From: Dechloromonas hortensis
GTDB taxonomy: Bacteria > Pseudomonadota > Gammaproteobacteria > Burkholderiales > Rhodocyclaceae
Reading direction: 5' to 3'
Length of the DNA stretch: 64,000 nt
Assembly: GCF_009469765.1 (NCBI RefSeq)
Contig: NZ_SSSQ01000003.1
Coordinates: 186,001-250,000, forward strand
The notes beneath the pieces were generated by a model that worked only from the letters and a program-made list of their open reading frames with translations, had not been told where the DNA came from and searched no databases. How positions within the stretch are numbered: position 1 is the first letter of the stretch; every line of letters starts with the position of its first letter. Below are positions 47,513 through 54,566 of this stretch, one piece after another. The position numbers and the translations under genes are program-made.

Positions 47513-48022
47513 ATGCCTAAAAAACCACCGATCACTCAGGTTGCTAGTAATCCGTACATCACCAAGACGCCTAGTAAAAATCAAACAATCGACAACCCAC
47601 TGACCGGAACTCCGTTATTTGGTCATTTTCCTGAAATTGCAAGTCCGCGGATTTCCTTTGAGCCCGGTCCCATCTATCTTCGCTATGGTGAGCATTTTGG
47701 GCCAAATCGTGGCTACGGCTTAGTACATATTTGGCAAGAACACTTCCGCTCAGCGCCTTCCGCTATGGAGGCATTGCCGGACGCTGCTCGACTGCTCAAC
47801 AGGGTTTTGCAACCGCGCTCAACGATCCATTACGAGTATGGCGTAGGGCGAGCAGCTGATCGATCAACCGTGCTTCGCAGTGCAGCAGGGATTGCGATCC
47901 TGGAAAAGAGACTTGATGGGTTAAACAAAGTGTTTTACGCCATCGTTACCGCATTCCCTGGGAAAAATGCGAATGGCCCCGTGATTGGGGCCATCCAGAA
48001 AAGTGCGTTGGATCCAACATAG
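47513..48022 (+). CDS. Hypothetical cargo protein, possible barnase/RelE-like RNase fold
   Basis: A 169-residue protein with a polar, proline-rich first 40 residues. A compact domain follows with RYGEHFGPNRGYGLVHIWQEHF and, near the end, KVFYAIVTAFPGKNANGPVIGAI. The H-I-x-x-E-H segment and the late aromatic/F-P strand recall the phage barnase-EndoU-colicin-RelE-like nuclease group, but this is a weak, memory-based match. No partner antitoxin is adjacent. A TAAAAT box lies about 40 bp upstream, and no Shine-Dalgarno is visible. Base composition is lower in GC than the host genes. Confidence 0.55.
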   Translation: MPKKPPITQVASNPYITKTPSKNQTIDNPLTGTPLFGHFPEIASPRISFEPGPIYLRYGEHFGPNRGYGLVHIWQEHFRSAPSAMEALPDAARLLNRVLQPRSTIHYEYGVGRAADRSTVLRSAAGIAILEKRLDGLNKVFYAIVTAFPGKNANGPVIGAIQKSALDPT

Positions 48023-48271
48023 CCGCAGCCTCTCGTTAGCTCACCTTTCGGTGGGGTCCGAGATCAGAAGCGCGTGCGCCTCTGCAACTACTTCAGCTGT
48101 ATCGGTTACAGCTGCTGCCCTGGAGTGCGAAGACCGAAACTACCGATCATGTCCTCGCCTGATGCTCGATTTGCAGGGATCCAACGGTTCAAAGTATAGA
48201 CCAAAATTATCCGGATTTGGTTAATTTTTGACGCGAACCTACGCAGAAAAGCGAGCCAGGCGACGGTAGTA
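48023..48271. other. Non-coding gap inside the element
   Basis: About 250 bp between convergent cargo genes. A small CTCACC/GGTGGG hairpin lies near 48038-48055. I see no credible gene. Confidence 0.4.
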
Positions 48272-49636
48272 CTAAGGCTGTTTTTTGGGATAGCGCCCCA
48301 ACCCCTCCGCAATCTCCGGAAACAAAAACCCGATCAGTTGGTTGAATTTTGGATCGGGCCTGTAAGCGTCATCCCCTGCTTTGATTCGCGGATGGTAGAT
48401 CGCTCTTTTCTTTTCCCATTTCCCGCTATTCTTGTCTTCTGCCTGAATCTGCTCAAGACGGTTGTGCGCCGCCAGAAGTAATCCAAAAGCCCACAGCTGC
48501 GATTTGTAGCCGCCTGCAACAAGATGTGCCACTTCGATGAATTTTTTATAGCTCCGTCCAACCACCTTGCCATGCCTGGCGCTGTAAAGGTTGTTGAGCA
48601 GGGATTCGGTACCATCGCCACCAAGGTATTGCGACAGCTGTATCCCATGTTCGCTGAACCGTCGCATGAACGCGTACCACTGCGATAGCGTTTCCTGCGT
48701 GTTCGATTCAGGCTTTGATAACCAGAATGCCTCAAAATCCCTACGTAGCCGCTCAGCGCTTGCTTGTTTCGGTGTGACCGAGGCCTTGGCCATCTCCTGG
48801 TCAAAATCGAAGTAGAAGATACGCTGCCGTTCGACATCCAGAGTTAGATCATCAATTGACACGATCTTGCGGTACTGCGTGAGTACAATTTCATTGTTTT
48901 GGCGGACAGGCGCCGACCAGCAACACTCCAGATGCAGGCGCCCTGTCGCACGGGAGGCTGCCAAGGTTTCTTCACTCGCCAGGAACGCGTTCCGGTTGTT
49001 GTTGTAGAACACGTCATCTTGCGTCAGCCGCGTATCGTGCTCAGTAAAGTGCTTGAATAGCCAGATCAGCATCCCGCCTTCGCGGAGATAGAACTCCCGT
49101 CTCTCCGCAATCACCCGGATGAATGTCGTCGAGAGCTGCACCTCGAATGCCATGCGCTGCTGCCCGAACTGGGCCTGGACATCGGGCCGGCGCCATGACC
49201 CATCGGCACCTTTCCACGTTTTTTCGACCTGGGGCGCCGAAAAGCGCGCATCACACTTGATGCTCTCCTCAATGATTTCCTTCATCCTGCGGTGGTCAGG
49301 GCTTTCCTTGGCCGCATTGTATTTTTGGGCGTTGATTTCCTTTTCACTCAGGTCGCCTCGAGTGACGGCAGGGCAACTGCCATCCTCATGGAGATGCTTG
49401 AAGTAGAAACGCCGAGTGTCCTCCCGCGAAACCAGATAGACCGGCACGCTGCACCGTGGGCAGGCATAGATGGGCTCTCCTCGAGCGATGGCGCCTCGGA
49501 CCGCCAAACGCAGCTGGATTACGGCGGCGTAATCCCGGCCAATTACCTCGGCTACCGGGCGTACATCCCAGGTATCGATCCGCGCTACCTCCGGGATTTC
49601 TGGCTTGGCTACTGCAAGGGAACCGTTATCGGACAT
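48272..49636 (-). CDS. CoiA-like / DUF6035-type zinc nuclease
   Basis: A 454-residue protein. An N-terminal zinc-binding module has C59-P-R-C62 and H81-L-H83-x4-C88. Next comes the CoiA-type PD-(D/E)XK core: H115-R-R-M-K, then D152 in WRRPDVQA and E165-V-Q167 in RMAFEVQLS. A helix FIRVIAERREFYLREG follows. CoiA is a competence-associated nuclease, and relatives in this group are often accessory genes of mobile elements with unproven roles in restriction or DNA uptake. The remaining C-terminal 250 residues are helical and unassigned. ATG 49636 is chosen over GTG 49642, because the ATG sits better after GGA. It may act as defence cargo (inference). Confidence 0.75.
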   Translation of the reverse strand: MSDNGSLAVAKPEIPEVARIDTWDVRPVAEVIGRDYAAVIQLRLAVRGAIARGEPIYACPRCSVPVYLVSREDTRRFYFKHLHEDGSCPAVTRGDLSEKEINAQKYNAAKESPDHRRMKEIIEESIKCDARFSAPQVEKTWKGADGSWRRPDVQAQFGQQRMAFEVQLSTTFIRVIAERREFYLREGGMLIWLFKHFTEHDTRLTQDDVFYNNNRNAFLASEETLAASRATGRLHLECCWSAPVRQNNEIVLTQYRKIVSIDDLTLDVERQRIFYFDFDQEMAKASVTPKQASAERLRRDFEAFWLSKPESNTQETLSQWYAFMRRFSEHGIQLSQYLGGDGTESLLNNLYSARHGKVVGRSYKKFIEVAHLVAGGYKSQLWAFGLLLAAHNRLEQIQAEDKNSGKWEKKRAIYHPRIKAGDDAYRPDPKFNQLIGFLFPEIAEGLGRYPKKQP

Positions 49637-49774
49637 GCGCACGATCCATGACGAATGAACTGTCTTGGATTGTACACCCGGGATGCTTTTGGAATTTTCG
49701 AGTAATGGTGAAAAGCAAGGGGGCTGACGCTATACGGAATAACTGAGACGCATTTGCGTTCGATCAGAACTTAC

Positions 49775-49793
49775 AGGGTATCGCCTATACCCT
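49775..49793. promoter_or_regulatory. Palindromic operator candidate upstream of the two-gene unit
   Basis: AGGGTAT-CGCCT-ATACCCT, a perfect 7-bp dyad with a 5-bp spacer, lies 31 bp before the start of the 59-residue gene. It is a typical layout for autoregulated small-gene operons, but the binding protein is unknown. Confidence 0.55.
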
Positions 49794-49824
49794 CATAGAC
49801 AACCTTCATGTCAGGGAGATCAAC

Positions 49825-50004
49825 ATGGGCACACAACTAGAACTGCTGAAAAATCGTTTGTATGGGGAAGGTGGACTGGGAGTCAAGAATATCAAATTGT
49901 TTCTCGGATCCGACCGAGAAATTGACGCAGAAGATTTGGCGCGTGAAATAAACAAATCGCTAACGCACCTTTTTCTAGGTGAAACTTCCGATATTGCTGA
50001 GTAA
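49825..50004 (+). CDS. 59-residue cargo protein, unknown
   Basis: Starts MGTQLELLKNRLYGEGGLGV and ends TSDIAE. A GGGAG Shine-Dalgarno lies 6-7 bp upstream. The protein is acidic, with a predicted helix-loop-helix and the phrase KNIKLFLGSDREIDAEDLAREINKS. It is 9 bp upstream of the IrrE-like gene, so the two are probably translated from one mRNA. It could be an antitoxin or a small regulator of the downstream protein. I know of no family. Confidence 0.6.
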   Translation: MGTQLELLKNRLYGEGGLGVKNIKLFLGSDREIDAEDLAREINKSLTHLFLGETSDIAE

Positions 50005-50013
50005 GTAGCGGCT

Positions 50014-50595
50014 ATGACCTTGTTTGAAAAACTTTACGATTTTTGTCAAACCCAATCATTGCCTATAAGCCGAAATACCATTAGAGATAAGATAGTAGAA
50101 CTAACCGGATGCCCTGTGGTATGCCGAGTGCACGGATTTAACACAAGACTTCTTCGTGGATACTATTTGGCATCAGATGACCAATTTGGGAAATTCCCGG
50201 CTGAAGCAGGAAAGACGGTAGTGCTTCTTGCTCGTAATATGGACAAGAATTGGGAGCGCCTAGTCTACGTTAAAGAGTTAATGCACGTATTTGATACGTC
50301 GCTTACCGACACACCCGAAAAGTTTGAAGAGCTATTTAAGGCTCTACTGGTACAGCATGCACCCACCACAACACAAAGCACGCTTCTACAATCGGAACAT
50401 CTTGCGGTATGGCTAGCGCTAATGTGTCTTTGTCCTGAAAAGGACAGAGAGGCCCTAAAAGTGCAATATTTAGCTAAAGCTATCGACGCATACGAAGTTG
50501 CGTCCCGGGTAAAAATACCTGAAGCATTTGTTCCCTACTTGTTCGCTCATGATTTCGCCTGTATCAAGCAGGTTATTGCGACAGTGACAAAATAA
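50014..50595 (+). CDS. IrrE/ImmA-like protein with degenerate protease motif
   Basis: A 193-residue protein. Around residues 80-95 it reads NWERLVYVKELMHVFD, which aligns with the M78 (IrrE/ImmA) zinc-peptidase helix, normally HExxH. Here the first histidine is lysine (K87-E-L-M-H91), so zinc catalysis is unlikely. An AT-rich codon pattern sets it apart from host genes. The C-terminal half (KIPEAFVPYLFAHDFACIKQ) resembles the tail of such proteins. It is downstream of a small gene and an operator palindrome, as in ImmA-type repressor-control pairs. It might instead be a signalling pseudoenzyme. Confidence 0.6.
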   Translation: MTLFEKLYDFCQTQSLPISRNTIRDKIVELTGCPVVCRVHGFNTRLLRGYYLASDDQFGKFPAEAGKTVVLLARNMDKNWERLVYVKELMHVFDTSLTDTPEKFEELFKALLVQHAPTTTQSTLLQSEHLAVWLALMCLCPEKDREALKVQYLAKAIDAYEVASRVKIPEAFVPYLFAHDFACIKQVIATVTK

Positions 50596-50615
50596 CTACA
50601 AGCCGAAGCGCCACC

Positions 50616-52460
50616 TCACCATCCATCAAAATACAAAATGTCATGCGGCTTGATCACGCCCTTGGCCAACCCCAGCCTCAACGCTGGGGTCATTTTGTCC
50701 TTGGTGTCGTTCTCGCAGTAGTTGTAGAACACCCGGAAGATCTCCAAGAGCTTCATCAGGGTACTTGGGTCGTAGGCGCTATATCCGTGCCATATCCGCC
50801 CCTGGTTGGCTGAACTCGAGATTCCTCGTTCGGCAAGCGATATCCGGCGCCGGACCTGCATGAAGTAGCGGTCGATCGGATGCAAGGTTGCCTTCAGATA
50901 CAACCGGGCAATGCGCTCCTCGTCGTAGTCGCCCACGTCGGTAAGCCAGCACACGCGCTTGTCCGGCTCGGCCATGTTGGGCAAGGGGTGGAACAACCAC
51001 TGATCAGCCCACTTCCCTTTAGGCCTCATGACCTGCATCTCTTCCAACACCATGGCCAGCATCACCTCATAGTCCGATTTGCCGAGGAAGCGCTTCTTGG
51101 CTTCCTTGAACCTCCGAGTTGATATATTCACGGCCTGGCGCTTCTTATCGACCGTGGTCTCCTTGAGGATGGCCACGTAGAAAGCGTCGGCCGTACGATC
51201 TCGGACCCTTGGTCCAAACGCATTCATGAACGCAGCCCGCAGGCCGGATTCCTGGTCCATGAATGCTCGAACCTTTTCGGCATTGCGCAGCAGGCCCGCC
51301 AGGAAGAAGAGGTGCGCGTTCATCGATATCTGTTCGTGAACCAGCATCCCTTTCGCCGGCGTGCGCGTCTCCTTTTCTGGCCCCGAGCCCGCTTCAATGT
51401 CGTCCCGGTGCAGCGCTTGGTCGTAGGCAGCCTCAATCGCGGCATCCAGGCCATCCTCTGCTTTCACCTTGCGCAGTTGATGCATTCGGGCAGCGGACGC
51501 TCGCTCGTAGTCCGCAGGCAACCACACACGCGCATATCGGCGGAAAGGCTGCTTCAGCTCGTGGTCGCCATATCGAAGCATATCCTCCCGGACATAAGCC
51601 TCGTCCAGCTCGGGCTCGTAGTTAAGGTGCATGCCGAACACGTAGCTCGACTCCAAGTCCGCGCTACCGGTACCCCATAGCGCCACGTTGCGGCGATCTT
51701 TTCGCGAAGTCCAATTGACTGTCAGCATCTGGCGATCTATGCAGATGTACCGCCGGCCTAGCGCTGTCGATTCCAGTAAGGATCGCTCCCGTTCGCCGGC
51801 GAATGTCCGGCACTGGCGCCAAATGAAGTCGATGCGCCGATAGAGCAAGGGCATCGAGATATCCAGCGTAGCGACGATCCGCGACAGTGGATGCTTGTTG
51901 ACCAGGTGCTTGAAGATGTCGATGTTTCGGTGTGTCTCCCGCTGACGCTTCGTCGGCTTCCCGCCGAACGAGAACACCTTGCGACAGGTTTGGCACCGGT
52001 ACCGCGGCGTGCCGGCAGTGTTCGTGCCGAAGCTCACGTAGTTCGAGGGACTGACCGATTGCGGCACCTGGTAGCACGCACAATCCTCATTTGTGCAAGC
52101 CGGGCCGGTGGCAGGATCGAGATATCGGCCAATGCGTAGCAGTTCTTCCGCAATTGCCAAGTTGCTTTGCATGGGCAGCGTTGCCCCACACAGGTCGCAT
52201 TGAAGCAGCGGATGGCTTGTACCAGGCCCAGAGCCGGCCGAAACGCCGATCACCCTGTAATCACCAGGGATGGGGATGTCGCCCTTGAGCTTCTTGCCGC
52301 GCAAACTACCGAAAGCATGGCGCGGTGGTATGCCAAAGTTGGCACACAATGGGTTCTTGCAGTGATTGACCTGGATGCCGGCCGCAGTGGGTGGATAGCG
52401 CCACCAGGTCCCTGCAGGTGGCAGGCCGGTTTCACTGCCTAGAAAAGATTTTTCATCCAA
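50616..52460 (-). CDS. Large zinc-ribbon DDE-type transposase
   Basis: About 614 residues. The N-terminal third has at least three cysteine pairs (CKNPLCANFG, CDLCG, CTNEDCACY and CQTCRKVFS) followed by a helix-turn-helix (HPLSRIVATLDISMPLLYRRI). The catalytic core has a first Asp in RRYICIDRQMLTVNW, a second in RAFMDQESGLRAAF and a late block IDRYFMQVRRRISLAERG. The C-terminus has the TPALRLGLAKG signature seen in DDE transposases. I cannot assign an IS family; the 9-bp duplication and zinc ribbon recall IS1-type elements. The start is probably TTG 52460, with AGGGGA six bases before it; GTG 52478 is in frame but has no Shine-Dalgarno. Confidence 0.8.
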   Translation of the reverse strand: MDEKSFLGSETGLPPAGTWWRYPPTAAGIQVNHCKNPLCANFGIPPRHAFGSLRGKKLKGDIPIPGDYRVIGVSAGSGPGTSHPLLQCDLCGATLPMQSNLAIAEELLRIGRYLDPATGPACTNEDCACYQVPQSVSPSNYVSFGTNTAGTPRYRCQTCRKVFSFGGKPTKRQRETHRNIDIFKHLVNKHPLSRIVATLDISMPLLYRRIDFIWRQCRTFAGERERSLLESTALGRRYICIDRQMLTVNWTSRKDRRNVALWGTGSADLESSYVFGMHLNYEPELDEAYVREDMLRYGDHELKQPFRRYARVWLPADYERASAARMHQLRKVKAEDGLDAAIEAAYDQALHRDDIEAGSGPEKETRTPAKGMLVHEQISMNAHLFFLAGLLRNAEKVRAFMDQESGLRAAFMNAFGPRVRDRTADAFYVAILKETTVDKKRQAVNISTRRFKEAKKRFLGKSDYEVMLAMVLEEMQVMRPKGKWADQWLFHPLPNMAEPDKRVCWLTDVGDYDEERIARLYLKATLHPIDRYFMQVRRRISLAERGISSSANQGRIWHGYSAYDPSTLMKLLEIFRVFYNYCENDTKDKMTPALRLGLAKGVIKPHDILYFDGW

Positions 52461-52463
52461 AGG

Positions 52464-52497
52464 AAATCCCCTATACACGCTGGTGCATAGGGGATTT
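52464..52497 (-). promoter_or_regulatory. Hairpin sequestering the transposase Shine-Dalgarno
   Basis: AAATCCCCTAT (52464-52474) pairs perfectly with ATAGGGGATTT (52487-52497) over 11 bp with a 12-nt loop. On the transposase mRNA the AGGGGA Shine-Dalgarno for TTG 52460 lies in the 3' arm, and the GTG 52478 is in the loop. Long transcripts entering from outside would fold and hide the start. This is a known strategy for keeping transposase low in several IS families (inference here). Confidence 0.6.
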
Positions 52498-52516
52498 TAG
52501 CGATTACGAAGCCCGT

Positions 52517-52541
52517 ATCAACAACTTAACGTAGGGGCTAG
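52517..52541 (-). repeat. Right terminal inverted repeat (25 bp)
   Basis: A perfect inverted copy of 46650-46674, followed by the second 9-bp target copy at 52542-52550. Confidence 0.95.
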
Positions 52542-52563
52542 GAGCGATCCCGGCCTTTTTTTT
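52542..52563 (+). terminator. Right half of the interrupted ppsA terminator
   Basis: The second target copy, then TCCCGGCC (52548-52555) and eight Ts. Without its left arm it no longer terminates ppsA transcripts. Confidence 0.9.
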
Positions 52564-52828
52564 CGCCGTAACAAAATCGTTACTCTTTGTTCGGAGGCTT
52601 GGCTGCATGACGGTTGCCGCCTGCTCTCGGGCGAATTTGCCCAGGATGAAATGGGCGTGTGCTTCTCGGGTGTCGGATAAATTGACACTTAGGTGCCCGG
52701 AGTACGGGGTATTCTTGTTTGATTTGTTTAGTTTGTTGATAGTAAAAGGAAAATTTGTTTGGTTTGAATCTTGCTACTGTCTTGTCGTCATGGCGCCTGG
52801 TCGGCCTGCTTTATTATCGGGAATAACT

Positions 52829-53371
52829 ATGAAAACACTTGACGATCGTATCCAGCCGTCCGGGAATGAGAAGAGTTCTGGACGTAGGCGTTTTGTTCGC
52901 GGACTTGGCGTGGCGCTTCCGGTCACGCTGACCGTCTCGGCCCGTTCCGCCATGGCGGCAACTTGCACGACCGTTTCGGCTCAGGCATCGATTGATCTGG
53001 CCAATAGTCATAACTCGCTGACCGATGTGAATCAGCCATGCGCAGCCCTTTCCCCGGCAACCTGGGCCGGCAGGGAGGAGAGCGAGTTCGGCGTCGCCAA
53101 CGTCAACTTCTCGTCCCAGTTCGGCGGTGGTCCGAACAAGACCATGCGTAAGGTTTTGCGGGACCCGAATGCCACGGCCTTCCAGAAACATATTGCGGCG
53201 GCCTACGTCAATTCCGTGCACGGAAAAGTGGGCACCAAGTTCTACGACATCGATAAACTCAAAGCGATGTGGAACTGGAAGCAGGGGCACAACGGCTTCT
53301 ATCAGCCCTTGCCCGGTGCGAATTGGGATGAGGCCGATATCATGCGCTATCTGGCAGATACCTGGAGCTGA
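52829..53371 (+). CDS. Tat-type exported protein, likely substrate of the adjacent kinase system
   Basis: A 180-residue precursor. The N-terminus has RRRFVRG at 19-25, a weakly hydrophobic stretch (LGVALPVTLTVSA) and an A-M-A/A cleavage site near residue 43, so it is probably exported by Tat. The mature part is about 137 residues with two cysteines (C46 and the C of NQPCAAL) that could pair. It ends MRYLADTWS, so the C-terminal residue is serine. I recognise no enzyme motif. The ATG at 52829 has GGGA seven bases upstream; a longer frame back to 52607 lacks protein character. Its stop overlaps the next ATG. The preceding 265 bp is AT-rich leader with no gene. Confidence 0.75.
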   Translation: MKTLDDRIQPSGNEKSSGRRRFVRGLGVALPVTLTVSARSAMAATCTTVSAQASIDLANSHNSLTDVNQPCAALSPATWAGREESEFGVANVNFSSQFGGGPNKTMRKVLRDPNATAFQKHIAAAYVNSVHGKVGTKFYDIDKLKAMWNWKQGHNGFYQPLPGANWDEADIMRYLADTWS

Positions 53372-53658
53372 TGAGCGGCGGTATTCCGGCCGGGCGACCA
53401 AGCCTTTCCCGAGTGGCCTTGGCCGAGGCGCTGCTATTCGAGGAAGTAGAGGATGGGGCCTTGATTTTCGACCAGAGCTCGGGGGCGACGACGCTATCGA
53501 GCGGACTTGGCCTTGCCATGATAAAGTCTTTGCGTAGTCTTGGCGCCTTGGACGAAGCGGCGCTTAGGGCCGCGGTTCAGGATATGGGCGAGGCGCCAGA
53601 AAATTTTACCGATGTCCTGATTTCACTTGAGAAATCCCAACTGATCTTTCGGTGCTGA
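53371..53658 (+). CDS. PqqD-like peptide-binding protein of the HPr-rel-A type
   Basis: A 95-residue protein beginning MSGGIPAGRPSLSRVALAEAL, with FEEVEDGALIFDQSSGATTLSSGLGLAM resembling the winged-helix core of PqqD proteins, in which a strand pairs with a leader peptide of the substrate. Databases name such neighbours of HprK-related kinases the HPr-rel-A system PqqD family peptide chaperone (from memory). It overlaps both neighbours (TGATG and a 7-nt overlap), so all four genes are translated together. Confidence 0.75.
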   Translation: MSGGIPAGRPSLSRVALAEALLFEEVEDGALIFDQSSGATTLSSGLGLAMIKSLRSLGALDEAALRAAVQDMGEAPENFTDVLISLEKSQLIFRC

Positions 53659-54566
53659 CCCTTTCCTCCTGCACAAGCGAGCAATTGCACAGGTCCCTGC
53701 GGGACGGTAGCTTCAGGCTTTATCTGGGGCAGTTGGCGCTCAAGGTGTCCAGTGATATTCCCGAGTTTATTGCCGCTTTTCGGCAGCTCTATGGCGACCA
53801 TCCGGTAACGCTCGGGGGCGGTGAATACGATTTCGACATTGCCATTTCTGCCCCGGCTCTGTGGCGCCGATGGCTTCGGCGCAATGCAAGCTTCGAGTTT
53901 TCCGGCGACACCCCCTTTCTGCCGATGGAGGTCGGGCATGCCCATGCCTTGTTCGAATGGGGCTTGAACTGGGCGATAGCCTCGTTTCTGCATCATTGCC
54001 TGATTATTCATTCGGCAGTCGTTGAATGGCAGGGCAAGGGCGTGCTGCTTTCAGCCGTTTCCGGAAGTGGCAAGAGTACGTTGTCGGCCGAGCTCTCGGA
54101 GCAGGGTTGGCGTCTCTTGTCCGATGAGCTGGCGTTGCTGGACAGTGATCTGAAGCTGATTCCGCTAGCCCGTCCAGTCAGCCTTAAAAATTCCTCTATC
54201 GACATAATCCGCCAGCGCCATCCGATGGCGGTGATCGGGCCGCTGGCCCGCGACACGCACAAGGGCACGGTCGCTCATCTCAAGGTCTCGGCCGATGCGG
54301 TGGGTCACAACCTTGTTCCCGCCGTTCCCAAACTGATTGTTTTTCCGAAATGGGTCGAGAATGCCCCCCTGCGCGTCGAGCCTGTCGGTGCCGGGCAGGC
54401 GGCGCTCCGCTTGATCGATCAGGCGTTCAACTACTCCATCCTCGGTGCCGAGGGATTTCGCCGCTTGGTGGCGCTCGTGCGGACGACTGAGGCTTGGCAG
54501 ATCGAGTATTCGTCGCTGGACGAAGCGCGGGATGCGTTGGAAACCCTGGTGGCTGAGCATGGCTAA
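53652..54566 (+). CDS. HprK-related kinase A
   Basis: A 304-residue protein starting at GTG. The P-loop is SAVSGSGKST at 134-143, preceded by IIHSAVV (H120), which takes the place of the HPr-kinase pre-loop. A Walker-B-like LLSDELALLD is at 155-164. HPr kinases phosphorylate serine in proteins. In lasso-peptide clusters such as paeninodin, a homologue phosphorylates the C-terminal serine of the precursor. No HPr or PTS gene is near, so a dedicated local substrate is likely. Confidence 0.82.
   Translation: MLTLSSCTSEQLHRSLRDGSFRLYLGQLALKVSSDIPEFIAAFRQLYGDHPVTLGGGEYDFDIAISAPALWRRWLRRNASFEFSGDTPFLPMEVGHAHALFEWGLNWAIASFLHHCLIIHSAVVEWQGKGVLLSAVSGSGKSTLSAELSEQGWRLLSDELALLDSDLKLIPLARPVSLKNSSIDIIRQRHPMAVIGPLARDTHKGTVAHLKVSADAVGHNLVPAVPKLIVFPKWVENAPLRVEPVGAGQAALRLIDQAFNYSILGAEGFRRLVALVRTTEAWQIEYSSLDEARDALETLVAEHG

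Larger units (their letters stand above)
46650..52541. mobile_element. Complete 5.9 kb transposon with cargo genes
   Basis: The ends are perfect 25-bp inverted repeats beginning CTAGCCCCTACG. The element is flanked by identical 9-bp copies GAGCGATCC (46641-46649 and 52542-52550). It carries a minus-strand transposase gene at the right end and unrelated cargo: a CoiA-like nuclease, a two-gene unit with an IrrE-like protein, a possible RNase-like protein and minor ORFs. Parts of the cargo are visibly more AT-rich than the host genes. If the repeats started one base in, the duplication could be read as 11 bp. Joining the flanks restores an intact terminator, so the boundaries are secure. Confidence 0.93.

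Noticed and set aside
46650..52541. Tn7-like transposon
   Set aside because: No TnsB or TnsC is present, the nuclease is CoiA-like and not TnsA, and the target duplication is 9 bp, not 5.
52682..52715. TTGACA and TATTCT as a promoter for the kinase operon
   Set aside because: The spacing between them is 22 bp, too long for sigma-70.
52607..52828. N-terminal extension of the Tat-exported protein
   Set aside because: The frame is open but the residues are not protein-like, and it would bury the signal peptide.
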